A stretch of DNA of 64,000 nt, taken from NCBI GenBank assembly GCA_964406035.1, contig CAYOQB010000005.1, forward strand, positions 1 to 64,000, in the 5' to 3' direction. Below the pieces are notes generated by a model. It was not told the origin of the DNA. It was given only the letters and a program-made list of their open reading frames with translations, and did not search any database. Source of the DNA: JAIEPW01 sp964406035 (GTDB lineage: Bacteria; Acidobacteriota; Terriglobia; Bryobacterales; Bryobacteraceae). Below are positions 45,192 to 54,116 of the stretch, piece after piece (position 1 is the stretch's first letter; each line of letters starts with the position of its first letter). The translations under genes were made by a program, and so were the position numbers.

Positions 45192-46508
45192 ATGATCCCC
45201 CGCTACACACGCCCGGAGATGGCGCTCATCTGGAGCGACGAGAACCGTTACCGCGCGTGGCGCGACGTGGAAGTGGCGGCGTCGGAAGCGCTGGCCGAGC
45301 TAAATGAGATCCCCGCCGACGCCGCCCGCAAGATCCGCCAGTACTCCGGCTTTAAGGTCCAGCGCATCCTCGACATCGAAAAGGAAGTGAAGCACGACGT
45401 AATCGCCTTCACTACCGCGATCGCCGAGAACATGAAGGCCGCGGGTCACGGGGAAGCGTCGCGCTGGCTGCACTACGGGCTTACGTCCAACGATGTGGTT
45501 GACACCGCGAACGCGCTACTGGTGCGGCAGGCATCGGGAGTGATCATCGGGGGCTTGCGCAAGCTCTCGCAGATTCTGCGGCGGCGCGCCCAGGAGTTCC
45601 GTTATGCGGTGCAGATCGGGCGGACCCATGGAGTTCATGCCGAGCCGATCACCTTCGGGCTGAAGCTCGCGTTGTGGTACGACGAGGTCCGCCGCAACAC
45701 GGACCGTTTTCGAGCCTCGGCCGACGATATGCGCGTCGGCAAGATTTCGGGCGCGGTAGGCACCTTCGGTCATATCGGACCGGAAGCCGAGGAACGGATT
45801 TGCGAAAAACTGGGGCTGCGCCCGGCGCCGATCGCCAGCCAGGTGATCTCGCGCGACCGCCACGCGGCATACCTCTCTGACCTGGCTCTGATCGCCGCGT
45901 TGTGCGAGAAGATCGCCTTGGAAGTCAGACACTTGCAGCGAACCGAGGTGCGCGAGGCGGAGGAGCCGTTCGCCGAAGGGCAAAAGGGATCGTCGGCGAT
46001 GCCGCATAAGCGCAATCCGGTGACTAGCGAGCAGATCTGCGGACTGGCCCGCGTGGTGCGCTCCAACGCCCTTGCGGGGTTCGAAAACGTCGCTTTATGG
46101 CACGAACGCGACATCTCGCATTCGTCGGTGGAGCGTGTGATCCTGCCCGATTCGACTACGCTGACCGACTATCTGCTGGCGAAAACCTGCTGGCTGGTGG
46201 AGGATCTGGCGGTTTATCCGGAGCGGATGAAGCGCAACCTGGAATCCACGCACGGGTTGGTGTTTTCCGGGCAACTCCTTCTGGATCTAGCGGCTGCGGG
46301 GATGTTGCGGGAGACGGCGTATCGCGTGGTGCAGAATCATGCGATGAAGGCGTGGCAGGAGGAAGGCAACTTCCGGGATGCGATCCGGAGCGATCCCGAA
46401 ATCGCTAACTACCTGACTGCAGAGCAGATAGACGCCAGTTTTTCGCTCGACCGGCAGTTGAAGAACGTCGACAAGATCTTCCTTCGGGTATTTGGAGACG
46501 AAGATTGA
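45192..46508 (+). CDS. purB: Adenylosuccinate lyase
   Basis: Cleaves SAICAR and adenylosuccinate in purine synthesis, both releasing fumarate. It begins MIPRYTRPEMALIWSDENRY and has HYGLTSNDVVDTANALL, the histidine region RTHGVHAEPITFG, and the fumarase-superfamily signature GSSAMPHKRNPV. At 438 residues it is the short bacterial type. It starts 46 bases after the serine hydrolase stop on the same strand. Confidence 0.95.
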   Translation: MIPRYTRPEMALIWSDENRYRAWRDVEVAASEALAELNEIPADAARKIRQYSGFKVQRILDIEKEVKHDVIAFTTAIAENMKAAGHGEASRWLHYGLTSNDVVDTANALLVRQASGVIIGGLRKLSQILRRRAQEFRYAVQIGRTHGVHAEPITFGLKLALWYDEVRRNTDRFRASADDMRVGKISGAVGTFGHIGPEAEERICEKLGLRPAPIASQVISRDRHAAYLSDLALIAALCEKIALEVRHLQRTEVREAEEPFAEGQKGSSAMPHKRNPVTSEQICGLARVVRSNALAGFENVALWHERDISHSSVERVILPDSTTLTDYLLAKTCWLVEDLAVYPERMKRNLESTHGLVFSGQLLLDLAAAGMLRETAYRVVQNHAMKAWQEEGNFRDAIRSDPEIANYLTAEQIDASFSLDRQLKNVDKIFLRVFGDED

Positions 46509-46635
46509 GCGAAGGGATCGTAATAGACGTAACGCTTCCGCTCCGGCCTCTCTCCATCAAAAATCCTAGATAGAAAAAATCAGTTCTGCAGTACACTAGG
46601 AAGCGAAGTCCTAAGGGCTTTGGGTTCGTCAGGCA

Positions 46636-47064
46636 ATGTCACTTCAAGCTCGTAGCTCCGGTGTCGAAGTATCGCGGGTGCTGGTGGTCGACGATGACCC
46701 CACATCGCGCCTCACTTTGAAGACCCTGTTGCAGGCAGGGGGTTACAACGTGGACTCCGCAGCTTCCGCCGCGGAGGCGGTCGACAAGCTGGACAAGAAA
46801 GAATACTCTTTAGTAATCAGCGACTTGCAGATGGAGTCCCCGGAGGCTGGGTTGAAGGTGCTGGCCCACGCCCGCATGATGGACTACAAGCCTGCCACCG
46901 CGCTGGTCACCACGTATCAGAATAGTCCGAGGTCGCAAAACCACAAGAGCAAGCTGCTCATCAGCAGCGAAGATCTGCCAAACCTGCTTGGAAAAGTGGC
47001 GGACCTGATCGGACGCCGCACCGCGCGTCGGGTGGAACGCGAGCTCCGGCTCGCAGGTGCCTGA
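46636..47064 (+). CDS. Single-domain response regulator
   Basis: CheY-like receiver of 142 residues with no output domain. The acidic pocket is VDDDP (residues 18-22), the phosphoryl aspartate is Asp63 in VISDLQME, and Thr in LVTTYQ lies on strand 4. The last 40 residues (KSKLLISSEDLPNLLGKVAD) form a helical tail. The partner kinase is unknown; the hybrid kinase near 55 kb is one possible partner. It is alone between purB and a convergent hydrolase; the 127 bases upstream contain TACACT near 46592 but no good -35. Confidence 0.82.
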   Translation: MSLQARSSGVEVSRVLVVDDDPTSRLTLKTLLQAGGYNVDSAASAAEAVDKLDKKEYSLVISDLQMESPEAGLKVLAHARMMDYKPATALVTTYQNSPRSQNHKSKLLISSEDLPNLLGKVADLIGRRTARRVERELRLAGA

Positions 47065-47095
47065 GAACAAAACACAAAACAGCTAAGGTTCGGCC

Positions 47096-47719
47096 CTAAG
47101 GCAGCTTGAAAACCGCGTATTCGAGCTCTTCCAGCCCGCCCGCGAAGAAGTGATCCCGCGCCGGAATAGCGATCAGTTGCTTGGGGTCGGGCAGCGCATC
47201 CACGACTTTGCGCAGATCTTCCAAAGGCCCGTATTCGTCGTGCGAGCTTTGGATGAAGTAGCGCGGAACGGTGCAGTTCGCGAGGAACTGCCGGTCGGGA
47301 TAGATGGTGGGGAAGCCGACCGGGATCAGGCGGCGGGCGCCGATGCCGGGGCAGCCGAGGCGGCAGATTACGCGGCTGCCGAAGCTAAACCCGGCGAGCG
47401 TGAAGGGCAGATCGGGGTAGCGGCGGCGCAACTCGTCCAGCGCCGCGCGAGCATCTTCCACTTCTCCGTCGCCGCGATCGTAGACGCCTTCGCTGAGGTT
47501 CACGCCGCGGTAGTTGAAGCGAAGCACCACGCAGCCGGCGTGCCGAAGGCCGCGCGCCACGCGATGCACCACTTTGTTGTGCATGGTGCCGCCGTGTTGC
47601 GGATGCGGATGGCAGACGAGCGCGGCTTCGCGAGGCTCGGCGTCCTCGGGTTCCTCCAGCAGCGCCTCCAGGCGACCGGCGGGTCCCGCGACAAACAACG
47701 TTTCGATCTTGCGAATCAT
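47096..47719 (-). CDS. Alpha/beta hydrolase (COG2945-like)
   Basis: Cytoplasmic 207-residue alpha/beta hydrolase. HPHPQHGGTMHNKVVHRVAR near residues 37-56 and LRFNYRGVNLSEG are the family blocks. The nucleophile elbow is GFSFGSRV, the acid is likely in SSHDEYG, and the histidine is in ARDHFF. Members resemble dienelactone hydrolases but substrates are unknown. The ATG follows directly on the YajQ stop (TAGATG), indicating coupling. Confidence 0.85.
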   Translation of the reverse strand: MIRKIETLFVAGPAGRLEALLEEPEDAEPREAALVCHPHPQHGGTMHNKVVHRVARGLRHAGCVVLRFNYRGVNLSEGVYDRGDGEVEDARAALDELRRRYPDLPFTLAGFSFGSRVICRLGCPGIGARRLIPVGFPTIYPDRQFLANCTVPRYFIQSSHDEYGPLEDLRKVVDALPDPKQLIAIPARDHFFAGGLEELEYAVFKLP

Positions 47720-48220
47720 CTAGTTGGAACGGTAGTTGGTGAACTGCATGTCGATGCCGAAGTCGTGCCCGCGCAGCAGCGCGATAACGTCCTGCAGCGT
47801 GTCGCGATCCTTGCCGGCGACACGCACGAAGTCGCCTTGGATGGACGCCTGCACCTTCTTTTTCGCGTCCTTGATCAGCTTCACGATCTCGCGGGCTTTC
47901 TCCGTGGAGATTCCCTGCTGCAAGGTAATCTCCTGGCGGACGGTGGAGGAAGCGGCGGTCTCGATCTTGCCGTAGGTAAGCCCCTTCAGCGGAACCTGGC
48001 GCTTCACCAGCTTCGACTCCAGGATGTCCTTCACCGCTTTCAGCTTGAAATCGTCCTTGGAATGCAGCGTGATCTTGCTGTCCTTCTCGTTCAGCTCGAT
48101 GGTGGAATGCGAGTCCTTCAGGTCGTAGCGGGTGGTGATCTCCTTCATCGCCTGCTGGATGGCATTCACCACTTCGGGGAGCTCGATCTTGGAAACAATG
48201 TCAAAACTATTGTCGGGCAT
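47720..48220 (-). CDS. YajQ-family nucleotide-binding protein
   Basis: 166-residue protein with two RRM-like alpha/beta repeats. The start PDNSFDIVSKIELPEVVNAI and the end GHDFGIDMQFTNYR are diagnostic of YajQ. Some members bind cyclic di-GMP and modulate transcription; that property is not provable here. Its stop touches the ATG of the hydrolase downstream. The divergent receptor gene starts about 110 bases away. Confidence 0.92.
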   Translation of the reverse strand: MPDNSFDIVSKIELPEVVNAIQQAMKEITTRYDLKDSHSTIELNEKDSKITLHSKDDFKLKAVKDILESKLVKRQVPLKGLTYGKIETAASSTVRQEITLQQGISTEKAREIVKLIKDAKKKVQASIQGDFVRVAGKDRDTLQDVIALLRGHDFGIDMQFTNYRSN

Positions 48221-48277
48221 GGGTCAGAATCTCAGTCTCGCATAAGTGCCGGGCGCGGCTGCCGGAGACGAAATCGA

Positions 48278-48307
48278 TTGCCCTCATATTCGGCCAGGAG
48301 TTATACT
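48278..48307 (+). promoter_or_regulatory. Candidate sigma70 promoter of the TonB receptor
   Basis: TTGCCC (48278-48283) and TATACT (48302-48307) with an 18-base spacer, about 25 bases before the receptor ATG. Good placement. Confidence 0.55.
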
Positions 48308-48331
48308 CAACCCAGCTTGACGGGGGTGTCG

Positions 48332-51300
48332 ATGAATACATTTCTGAAGTGTTTGTGGATCAGCCTGATGGCGGGATTGCTGGCGGCGCAGACCGTCACC
48401 GGTTCGCTGGAGGGCCGCGTGACCGACCCGAGCGGCAGCGTGCTGCCCGGGGCCAAAATCACGGTGAAAAACAAGGATACGAACCTGACCCGGGAGGCGG
48501 TCACCAACAGCCAGGGCTATTATCAGCTCACGTTCCTTCCGCTGGGCGAGTACACGGTGGTGGCGGAGGCCCAAGGATTCGCGCGCACGACGCGCAACGC
48601 GATCGTGGAATTGGCCACGGTGCGCGCGGCAGACTTCCAGTTGCAGCTCTCCAGTGTGGCGGCGGAGGTGACGGTCTCCGCGGACGCCGCGCTAATCGAC
48701 ACGGCGCGCGGGGAGGTCCGCAACTCGCTCGATGAAAAGACGATCGAGGACCGGCCCCTGCCGTCGCGCAACATTTTGTCGCTGGTGGAGCAGATGGCGG
48801 GATTTCAGAGCTCGGGCTCGTTCGGCGGCGTGAACAACCCCACGCTGTCCTCGGGGTCCTATGTTTCCTTCAACGGAACCGGCACCCGCTCGGCGAGCTT
48901 CCAGGTGGACGGCGTCAACAACGACGACAACTCGGAAGGCACCAATCGCCAGAACGTCAACATTTCGTCGATCAAGGAATTCCAGGTGCTGACAAACGCA
49001 TACTCGGCCGAGTTCGGACGTGCCGGGGGCGCGGTGGTCCTGGTGCAGACCAAGTCCGGCACCAACCGCTGGCATGGCGATCTCTATGAGTTCCTGCAGA
49101 ATGACAAGCTGAATTCGAACAGTTTTGTGAACAATGCGCTGGGGCGGAACGCCGCCGGGCAGGAGGTCGCCCCGCGTCCGCCGATCCGTCGCAATCAATT
49201 CGGCGGGACCGTGGGCGGACCGATTCTTCGGAACAAGCTGTTCTTCTTCCTGAGCGGTGAAGCGACGCAGCTCCGGCAGTACACTACAATCCGCCGCTGG
49301 CTGATCCCCGCACAGCAGCTCCAGGTGGGCGAATGCCGGCTCTGCCTGAATCCGGCGGAGCATCCAAATCTGGATGCCGATCGCCGCTTCCTGCAGAGCA
49401 TCCTGGACCGCTTTCCCCGCGTGGCGCCCAACGCGACGAACGTCTGTCCGCAGTGCTTCGTGGGGCAGCGCCCGTCCGATTTTCCGGATCGCGACTACTC
49501 GGCCAAGCTGGATTGGATCGCTTCCGCTAAGAACACAGTCGCTCTGCGCTACCAGTATTCGCGGCAGCGCCGCGATCCCGGCGAGCTGATTCCCGGTGAG
49601 GTGGCCCGGCAGAACAACAAGCAGCAGAACCTGGGGCTGACCGCGACGCAACTGTTTACGCCGACGTTGTGGGGCGAGTTCCGCTTTGGGCTGGGCTTAC
49701 GCACCACCACAGTGAACATCTCCGGCGGCAACGATACGCCCGTGGTGCGAATTAGCAATCCGGGACCGGCGGCCTATTCGACCACCCTGCTGGGGAACGC
49801 GAACCAGTTCCCGATCCTGCGCTACCAAACGGATTTCCAGTACGTGTACAACCTTTCGTGGATTGCCGGCAAGCACGTGATCCGCGCCGGAGTTGATTAC
49901 CGCCGCCAGTGGCTGGATGATCGCGCGGATCAGGCGTCGCGCGGCTTCTGGAACTTCGCGGCGACCGGAGTACTCGGGACAGCGGGACGCTACGAAGGTT
50001 ACGAGAACTTCCTGCGCGGCTTCGCGACCAGTTTCCAGCGGGGCTACGGCAACTTCTTCACCCGGAACCGCAGCGCGGAGTTCAACCAGTACATCCAGGA
50101 CGATTTCAAGCTGACTCCCAATCTGACGCTGAACCTCGGCCTGCGGTATGAGTACGTGCTGGCGCCTAAGGAAGTGGATGGCTTTATCAACTACGGCTAC
50201 GGCAATTACGGCGCTTTCCAACCGCGGTTTGGATTCGCCTGGGTGCCGGTGAAGTCTAACCGCATCCTGAACCTGATCACCGGCGGGTCGCAGCAGAGCG
50301 CCATTCGAGGCGGGTTTGGCATGTTCAACAACCGGATCTTCGGGTCGATCTTCTCGCAGCGCGCCAATTTGCGCGCGCTTCCGCCCTATGGCGCGGTGCG
50401 CAGCTTCGATCCGACTTTCAACGTAGCCGATCCGTCGAACGGCTTCGTGTTCCGCCCGGACCAGCCGGTGGGACGCATCGATATCGCGCGCGTGGACCCG
50501 AGCCTGCGCCTTCCCTGGGTCTATCAGTGGAACTTCACCTTCGACCGGCAGTTCGGGAAAGCAGTGACCATGTCGCTCGGCTATAACGGGACTCGCGGAA
50601 TCGGGCTGCTCGGATTCAATTCCCTGAACCGGGCGCAGTTCCCGTTCACGGACCCGATCACCGGGATTCGGTACGATCGCGTAGATCCGAATCCGGCCAA
50701 CACGGCGCCAGCGCCGGGGGTGATTTCGCAGGCGCAGCCGCGCGTGAACAATCGCCGCCCCGATCCGCGCTATCTGAACGTCAACTTCATCACCAACAAC
50801 ATCTGGACCTACTATCACAGCCTGCGCGCGGAGATCCGCAAACGCAATCGGGCGGGCTTCCACTGGTCCGTGGCCTACACGCTGTCCAAGTCCATCGACA
50901 CCGGATCGGACGCCTTCGAAGGCGATCCCATCACCGAGTTCGACGGGCCGGCGAGCAATCGCGGTCTGAGCTCCCTGCACCAGTTGCATCGCCTCAATCT
51001 GAACTACAGCTATGAGCTGCCGTGGTTCAAGCGAGGACTCGGATGGAAGCGGCAGGTTCTCGGCGGCTGGCAAATCTCGGGGAACAACACGTTCGCTACC
51101 GGAAACCCCTTCACGGTGCTCGCGGGAACGGATGTGAACGGCGACGGCATCAACAACGATCGCGGGGTGCTGATCAACAACTCGTTCTTCGGCACCAGCG
51201 TGGACAACGGCCGCGTGGACCCGGCAACGGGCCGCGTGATCAGCACCCTGCAGCTTCCCGCGACGGCCTTTCTGCCCCCGGCTGCGCGGTTCTTCGATCC

Positions 51301-51595
51301 GGGCGGCACCGGCGCCGGCAGCCTGGGCCGCAACACTTTCTTCGGGCAGGGCATTACCTTCTGGGATCTGGGCGTGACCAAGAAGTTTGCCGTGCGCGAG
51401 GGCCACAACCTGACGTTCCGGGCGGAGATGTACAACGTGACGAATACGCCGCGCTGGGCGTTCCCCGGCCGCAGCCTGAACGCCGTATCCTTCGGGGTGA
51501 TTGCTGGAACGTACAACCCGCAGAACTTCGTTGGCGCCAGCCGCACGGACGATCTGAATCGCGTCGTTCAGCTTTCGCTGCGCTACATTTTCTAG
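48332..51595 (+). CDS. Oar-like TonB-dependent receptor (complete)
   Basis: 1087-residue outer-membrane receptor. Signal peptide NTFLKCLWISLMAGLLAAQ. The CarboxypepD_reg-like fold (about 22-105, GSLEGRVTDPSGSVLPGAKI), the plug (SFQVDGVNNDDNSEGTNRQN, EFQVLTNAYSAEFGRAGGAV) and a long beta barrel follow, ending with aromatic RYIF, as expected for assembly by the Bam complex. I chose the ATG at the signal peptide; a GTG two codons earlier is possible. Upstream in-frame sequence overlaps the antisense YajQ and hydrolase genes and was rejected. Ligand unknown; many such proteins import sugars or peptides or act in motility/adhesion. Confidence 0.93.
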   Translation: MNTFLKCLWISLMAGLLAAQTVTGSLEGRVTDPSGSVLPGAKITVKNKDTNLTREAVTNSQGYYQLTFLPLGEYTVVAEAQGFARTTRNAIVELATVRAADFQLQLSSVAAEVTVSADAALIDTARGEVRNSLDEKTIEDRPLPSRNILSLVEQMAGFQSSGSFGGVNNPTLSSGSYVSFNGTGTRSASFQVDGVNNDDNSEGTNRQNVNISSIKEFQVLTNAYSAEFGRAGGAVVLVQTKSGTNRWHGDLYEFLQNDKLNSNSFVNNALGRNAAGQEVAPRPPIRRNQFGGTVGGPILRNKLFFFLSGEATQLRQYTTIRRWLIPAQQLQVGECRLCLNPAEHPNLDADRRFLQSILDRFPRVAPNATNVCPQCFVGQRPSDFPDRDYSAKLDWIASAKNTVALRYQYSRQRRDPGELIPGEVARQNNKQQNLGLTATQLFTPTLWGEFRFGLGLRTTTVNISGGNDTPVVRISNPGPAAYSTTLLGNANQFPILRYQTDFQYVYNLSWIAGKHVIRAGVDYRRQWLDDRADQASRGFWNFAATGVLGTAGRYEGYENFLRGFATSFQRGYGNFFTRNRSAEFNQYIQDDFKLTPNLTLNLGLRYEYVLAPKEVDGFINYGYGNYGAFQPRFGFAWVPVKSNRILNLITGGSQQSAIRGGFGMFNNRIFGSIFSQRANLRALPPYGAVRSFDPTFNVADPSNGFVFRPDQPVGRIDIARVDPSLRLPWVYQWNFTFDRQFGKAVTMSLGYNGTRGIGLLGFNSLNRAQFPFTDPITGIRYDRVDPNPANTAPAPGVISQAQPRVNNRRPDPRYLNVNFITNNIWTYYHSLRAEIRKRNRAGFHWSVAYTLSKSIDTGSDAFEGDPITEFDGPASNRGLSSLHQLHRLNLNYSYELPWFKRGLGWKRQVLGGWQISGNNTFATGNPFTVLAGTDVNGDGINNDRGVLINNSFFGTSVDNGRVDPATGRVISTLQLPATAFLPPAARFFDPGGTGAGSLGRNTFFGQGITFWDLGVTKKFAVREGHNLTFRAEMYNVTNTPRWAFPGRSLNAVSFGVIAGTYNPQNFVGASRTDDLNRVVQLSLRYIF

Positions 51596-52261
51596 ATGTC
51601 GTCCGTACTGGCGTGGATCGCGCTGGGACTGGCCTTCGTGCTGGCCCTGGCCTTCCACCCCCGCGTGTTCTTCGGGCCTACATACTCGGGAGGATTCCTA
51701 TCCTTCCGCGACCTGTTCCGCGCCGGACACTGGGTCATCCTCGCGCTGGCGGTGGGGAGCCTGGTTGCGTTCGGGATGCGCAGCCTGCGGTCGGCGGGAT
51801 TCATTCTGGCGGCGCTGCTGTGCGGTTTTGAGCTCATCGCCGGCTTCCCATTGCTGTCGGGCGACCTGACATTGTGGCGATGGTTCCAGGAGAGTCGCGC
51901 GCGCGCGGCGCGGCGGACGGCCGAAGCGGCGATCTCCTCGGAGTTTGCGGGTGCGTGGGTCGCGGAGGACGGCGCCGTCTATCGTTTTCAGGCGGATGCG
52001 GTCGAGGCGCCGGGTTGCACGCTCACCGGGCCGCCGGAGTATGCGATGGAGGCGCCCGGGACGCGAGCCTGGTTTGCTGAGGCAGGTTTGCAGGAGAAGC
52101 GAATGCCTCGCGTGTCGTTCACCTGCCTGGATCGGATGGCCAGCGGTTATCGCGTTTCCGAAGCCGAGATCTGGCTGGAGGACTGGCGCGGAGGGGAAGC
52201 CCGCAGGATCGTCCTGCGGCGCCGGGACACGACGGTCAGGACTCCAGGCGCAGGTGGCTGA
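51596..52261 (+). CDS. Membrane protein coupled to the TonB receptor
   Basis: 221-residue protein starting directly at the receptor stop (TAGATG). Three hydrophobic helices lie in the first 90 residues (VLAWIALGLAFVLALAF, HWVILALAVGSLVAFGM, GFILAALLCGFELIAGF). A soluble beta-rich domain follows (AGAWVAEDGAVYRFQADAVE, VSFTCLDRMASGYRVSEAEI). No known motif recognised. It may assist the receptor or sense its activity; this is inference from coupling only. Its 3' end overlaps the convergent DUF362 gene by 26 bases. Confidence 0.68.
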   Translation: MSSVLAWIALGLAFVLALAFHPRVFFGPTYSGGFLSFRDLFRAGHWVILALAVGSLVAFGMRSLRSAGFILAALLCGFELIAGFPLLSGDLTLWRWFQESRARAARRTAEAAISSEFAGAWVAEDGAVYRFQADAVEAPGCTLTGPPEYAMEAPGTRAWFAEAGLQEKRMPRVSFTCLDRMASGYRVSEAEIWLEDWRGGEARRIVLRRRDTTVRTPGAGG

Positions 52262-53204
52262 ACTCGCCGACCACCTGGAAATTCGTTCGGACCGAGCCGA
52301 TGCGTTCGCCGCGCTGCTCGATATCGGATTCGAGGCTCGCCCCGAGGTGTTCGGACATGGCCAGGTACTCAACCCGCGCAGGATTCAGGCCCATGATGCG
52401 GCAGCAAGTGGAATCCACCGCGCGGAGGTCCGAGCCCATCACCAGCACCCCGGCGTGCTTGGGAGTCCCTTGAATCGGGCCGTTGCCTTCCATGCCGGTG
52501 ATTCCGTCCACGATGGCAAAGCTGCGATGGAAGATGCGGTTCAATTCGACAATCGAGCGGGGGATGCCAACGTGGTGCAGCTTGTTCTTTGGCCAGCCGT
52601 AGACGCATCCGGGAACCAGGCCGAAGTAGTTCTTCATGCTGAGCGTTGCGCCGGCCCAGTGGTGCGTTTTCATCTTGGCAACCGACACGATCAGATCCGC
52701 GCGTAAGGCGGTGTTGGGCAGCCAGATCTCGCCCTCGTCCGCAAAGCCCTGCACGGCGGTGACGTCGTCGCGATTCAGGTCCGTGAAGCGGGAGTCGAAC
52801 TTGGGGATTTCGCGACGGTAGCGGGTGAGCTCCGCCAGATCCCAGGTGTCGCGGCGGTGTCCCGGCCCTTCGCCAATGGTGACCTCAGCCGCGCCGAGTT
52901 TCTGAAACACTTCCAATGCGGCTGCGAGAACCGATACGTCCGTGTTGATCGCGGTGGAGCGATCGAACTCCACCATGTTGGGCTTCAGCAGGATACGTTT
53001 TCCGCGAACATCCAGGCCGCAGGCCTGCACGCCTTCCAGGATCTTCGCCGCGAGTTCAACGGAATAAGACGAGGCCTTGACGATCGCCACGGGCGATTTC
53101 GCTCGCGGGGTGGGACGCCGTTCGGTGAGCTTCTCGTACCCCGCGGTTCCGGCGAGCGCGCCCGCTCCCGCCACCAGCATCCAATCGCGGCGCTTCAGTT
53201 TCAT
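52236..53204 (-). CDS. DUF362-family protein with Tat-like signal
   Basis: 322 residues. The N terminus KLKRRDWMLVAGAGALAG resembles a twin-arginine signal, suggesting export of a folded protein. The DUF362 fold shows RILLKPNMVEF, the GEGPGH block, IVSVAKMKTHHWAGATLSMK and YFGLVPG, which in other members bind metal or iron-sulfur clusters; no ferredoxin motif is present here. The start overlaps the stop of the terpene-cyclase-like gene (ATGA). Function unknown. The longer reading upstream lies in the neighbouring gene and was rejected. Confidence 0.8.
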   Translation of the reverse strand: MKLKRRDWMLVAGAGALAGTAGYEKLTERRPTPRAKSPVAIVKASSYSVELAAKILEGVQACGLDVRGKRILLKPNMVEFDRSTAINTDVSVLAAALEVFQKLGAAEVTIGEGPGHRRDTWDLAELTRYRREIPKFDSRFTDLNRDDVTAVQGFADEGEIWLPNTALRADLIVSVAKMKTHHWAGATLSMKNYFGLVPGCVYGWPKNKLHHVGIPRSIVELNRIFHRSFAIVDGITGMEGNGPIQGTPKHAGVLVMGSDLRAVDSTCCRIMGLNPARVEYLAMSEHLGASLESDIEQRGERIGSVRTNFQVVGEFSHLRLES

Positions 53205-54061
53205 GCGGCCTTCAGGACCTCCGGTTTGGTGAGCGCAATCACTTCGAGGGCAGTCACCAGGATGTCGCCTCCCGCCGGCAGTTCCGGCGCGATTTCCGCC
53301 TGCGACTCCATGCCCCAGTTGCGGAGGGCGATGGTCAGCCAGGCGGCGGCCATGCGGGAGCGTTCCTGGTAGCCTCTGGCAAAGTCCAAGGCCGGCTGCA
53401 TCGCCGCGCGATTGTGCCCTTGCAGTCCGAGCAGCGCAAGCGCGGTGGTTTCGGGATAGGAAGGCAAGTCGATCTTCAGCGCCCGAGGCCCGCCGTAGTT
53501 CCAGCCGCCGTCGCTGCAGCGGACGTCGAGCAGTTGCTTCTCGCCGGTTTCGATGCGGGACTTCAAGGTTGGCGACGGGACCTTCGCCGCGGCGCGTTTC
53601 AGCGCGATCAACGCGTGCGCCGTCGGCTCCACCCAACTGGTGGTTCCGCGCAGCCACGGCCAGCCGGTAAGTTCCACGTTACGGCCGGGGTCAACCAGGC
53701 CGGTTCGCGCAGCCAGCCGGTTGCGGAAGGCGTTCTCCTCGCCGCGAGTTCCCAGCAGCCACTCGACTCCGCTCGCGAAGGGCTCGCCCGTTTCCCCCCG
53801 GGCGCAAGCCCAGGCGACGGCCAGCGCGGTGGTCCAGTTGGAGATCGCTACTGCCGCGCTGGGACGCCAACCCTTGTCGGAACCCCGCCAGTGCCGGACG
53901 CACTCCCAGGCGCGAGCCTCCTCCGGCCCGCCCAAGGCCAGCGCCGCGTAATATGTCGGCTCCAGCCACGATCGCTTGCGTGGGAAATATCCCCAGCCGC
54001 CGTCGGCGTTCTGCGATCCGCGCAGGAACTCCTTTCGCCGGGCCAGGGCCGTTGCGTCCAT
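53201..54061 (-). CDS. Prenyltransferase/squalene-cyclase-repeat-like protein
   Basis: 286 residues in the alpha/alpha-barrel repeat style of squalene cyclases and prenyltransferase beta subunits. The repeats are seen in LRGSQNADGGWGYFPRKRSW, WLGT-like blocks, LDVRCSDGGWNYGG and PYSE-like SYPETTALALLGLQGHN. It lacks a recognisable DxDD catalytic motif. It may be a binding or non-enzymatic member. Three start codons are available (54079, 54073, 54061); none has a strong ribosome site. Transcribed with the DUF362 gene. Confidence 0.7.
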   Translation of the reverse strand: MDATALARRKEFLRGSQNADGGWGYFPRKRSWLEPTYYAALALGGPEEARAWECVRHWRGSDKGWRPSAAVAISNWTTALAVAWACARGETGEPFASGVEWLLGTRGEENAFRNRLAARTGLVDPGRNVELTGWPWLRGTTSWVEPTAHALIALKRAAAKVPSPTLKSRIETGEKQLLDVRCSDGGWNYGGPRALKIDLPSYPETTALALLGLQGHNRAAMQPALDFARGYQERSRMAAAWLTIALRNWGMESQAEIAPELPAGGDILVTALEVIALTKPEVLKAA

Positions 54062-54116
54062 CACCGCTATCATCGGCAAGACGGCTAACTTTCTTTATTT
54101 GCAGCGAAACGGCCGG

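Noticed and set aside
47150..48331. N-terminal extension of about 394 codons on the TonB receptor frame
   Set aside because: It overlaps the YajQ and hydrolase genes on the other strand and lacks protein-like composition; the signal peptide begins at 48332.
49697..51658. A 653-codon minus-strand frame across the TonB receptor
   Set aside because: Shadow of the receptor; no start site, no domain pattern, and the receptor itself is clearly real.
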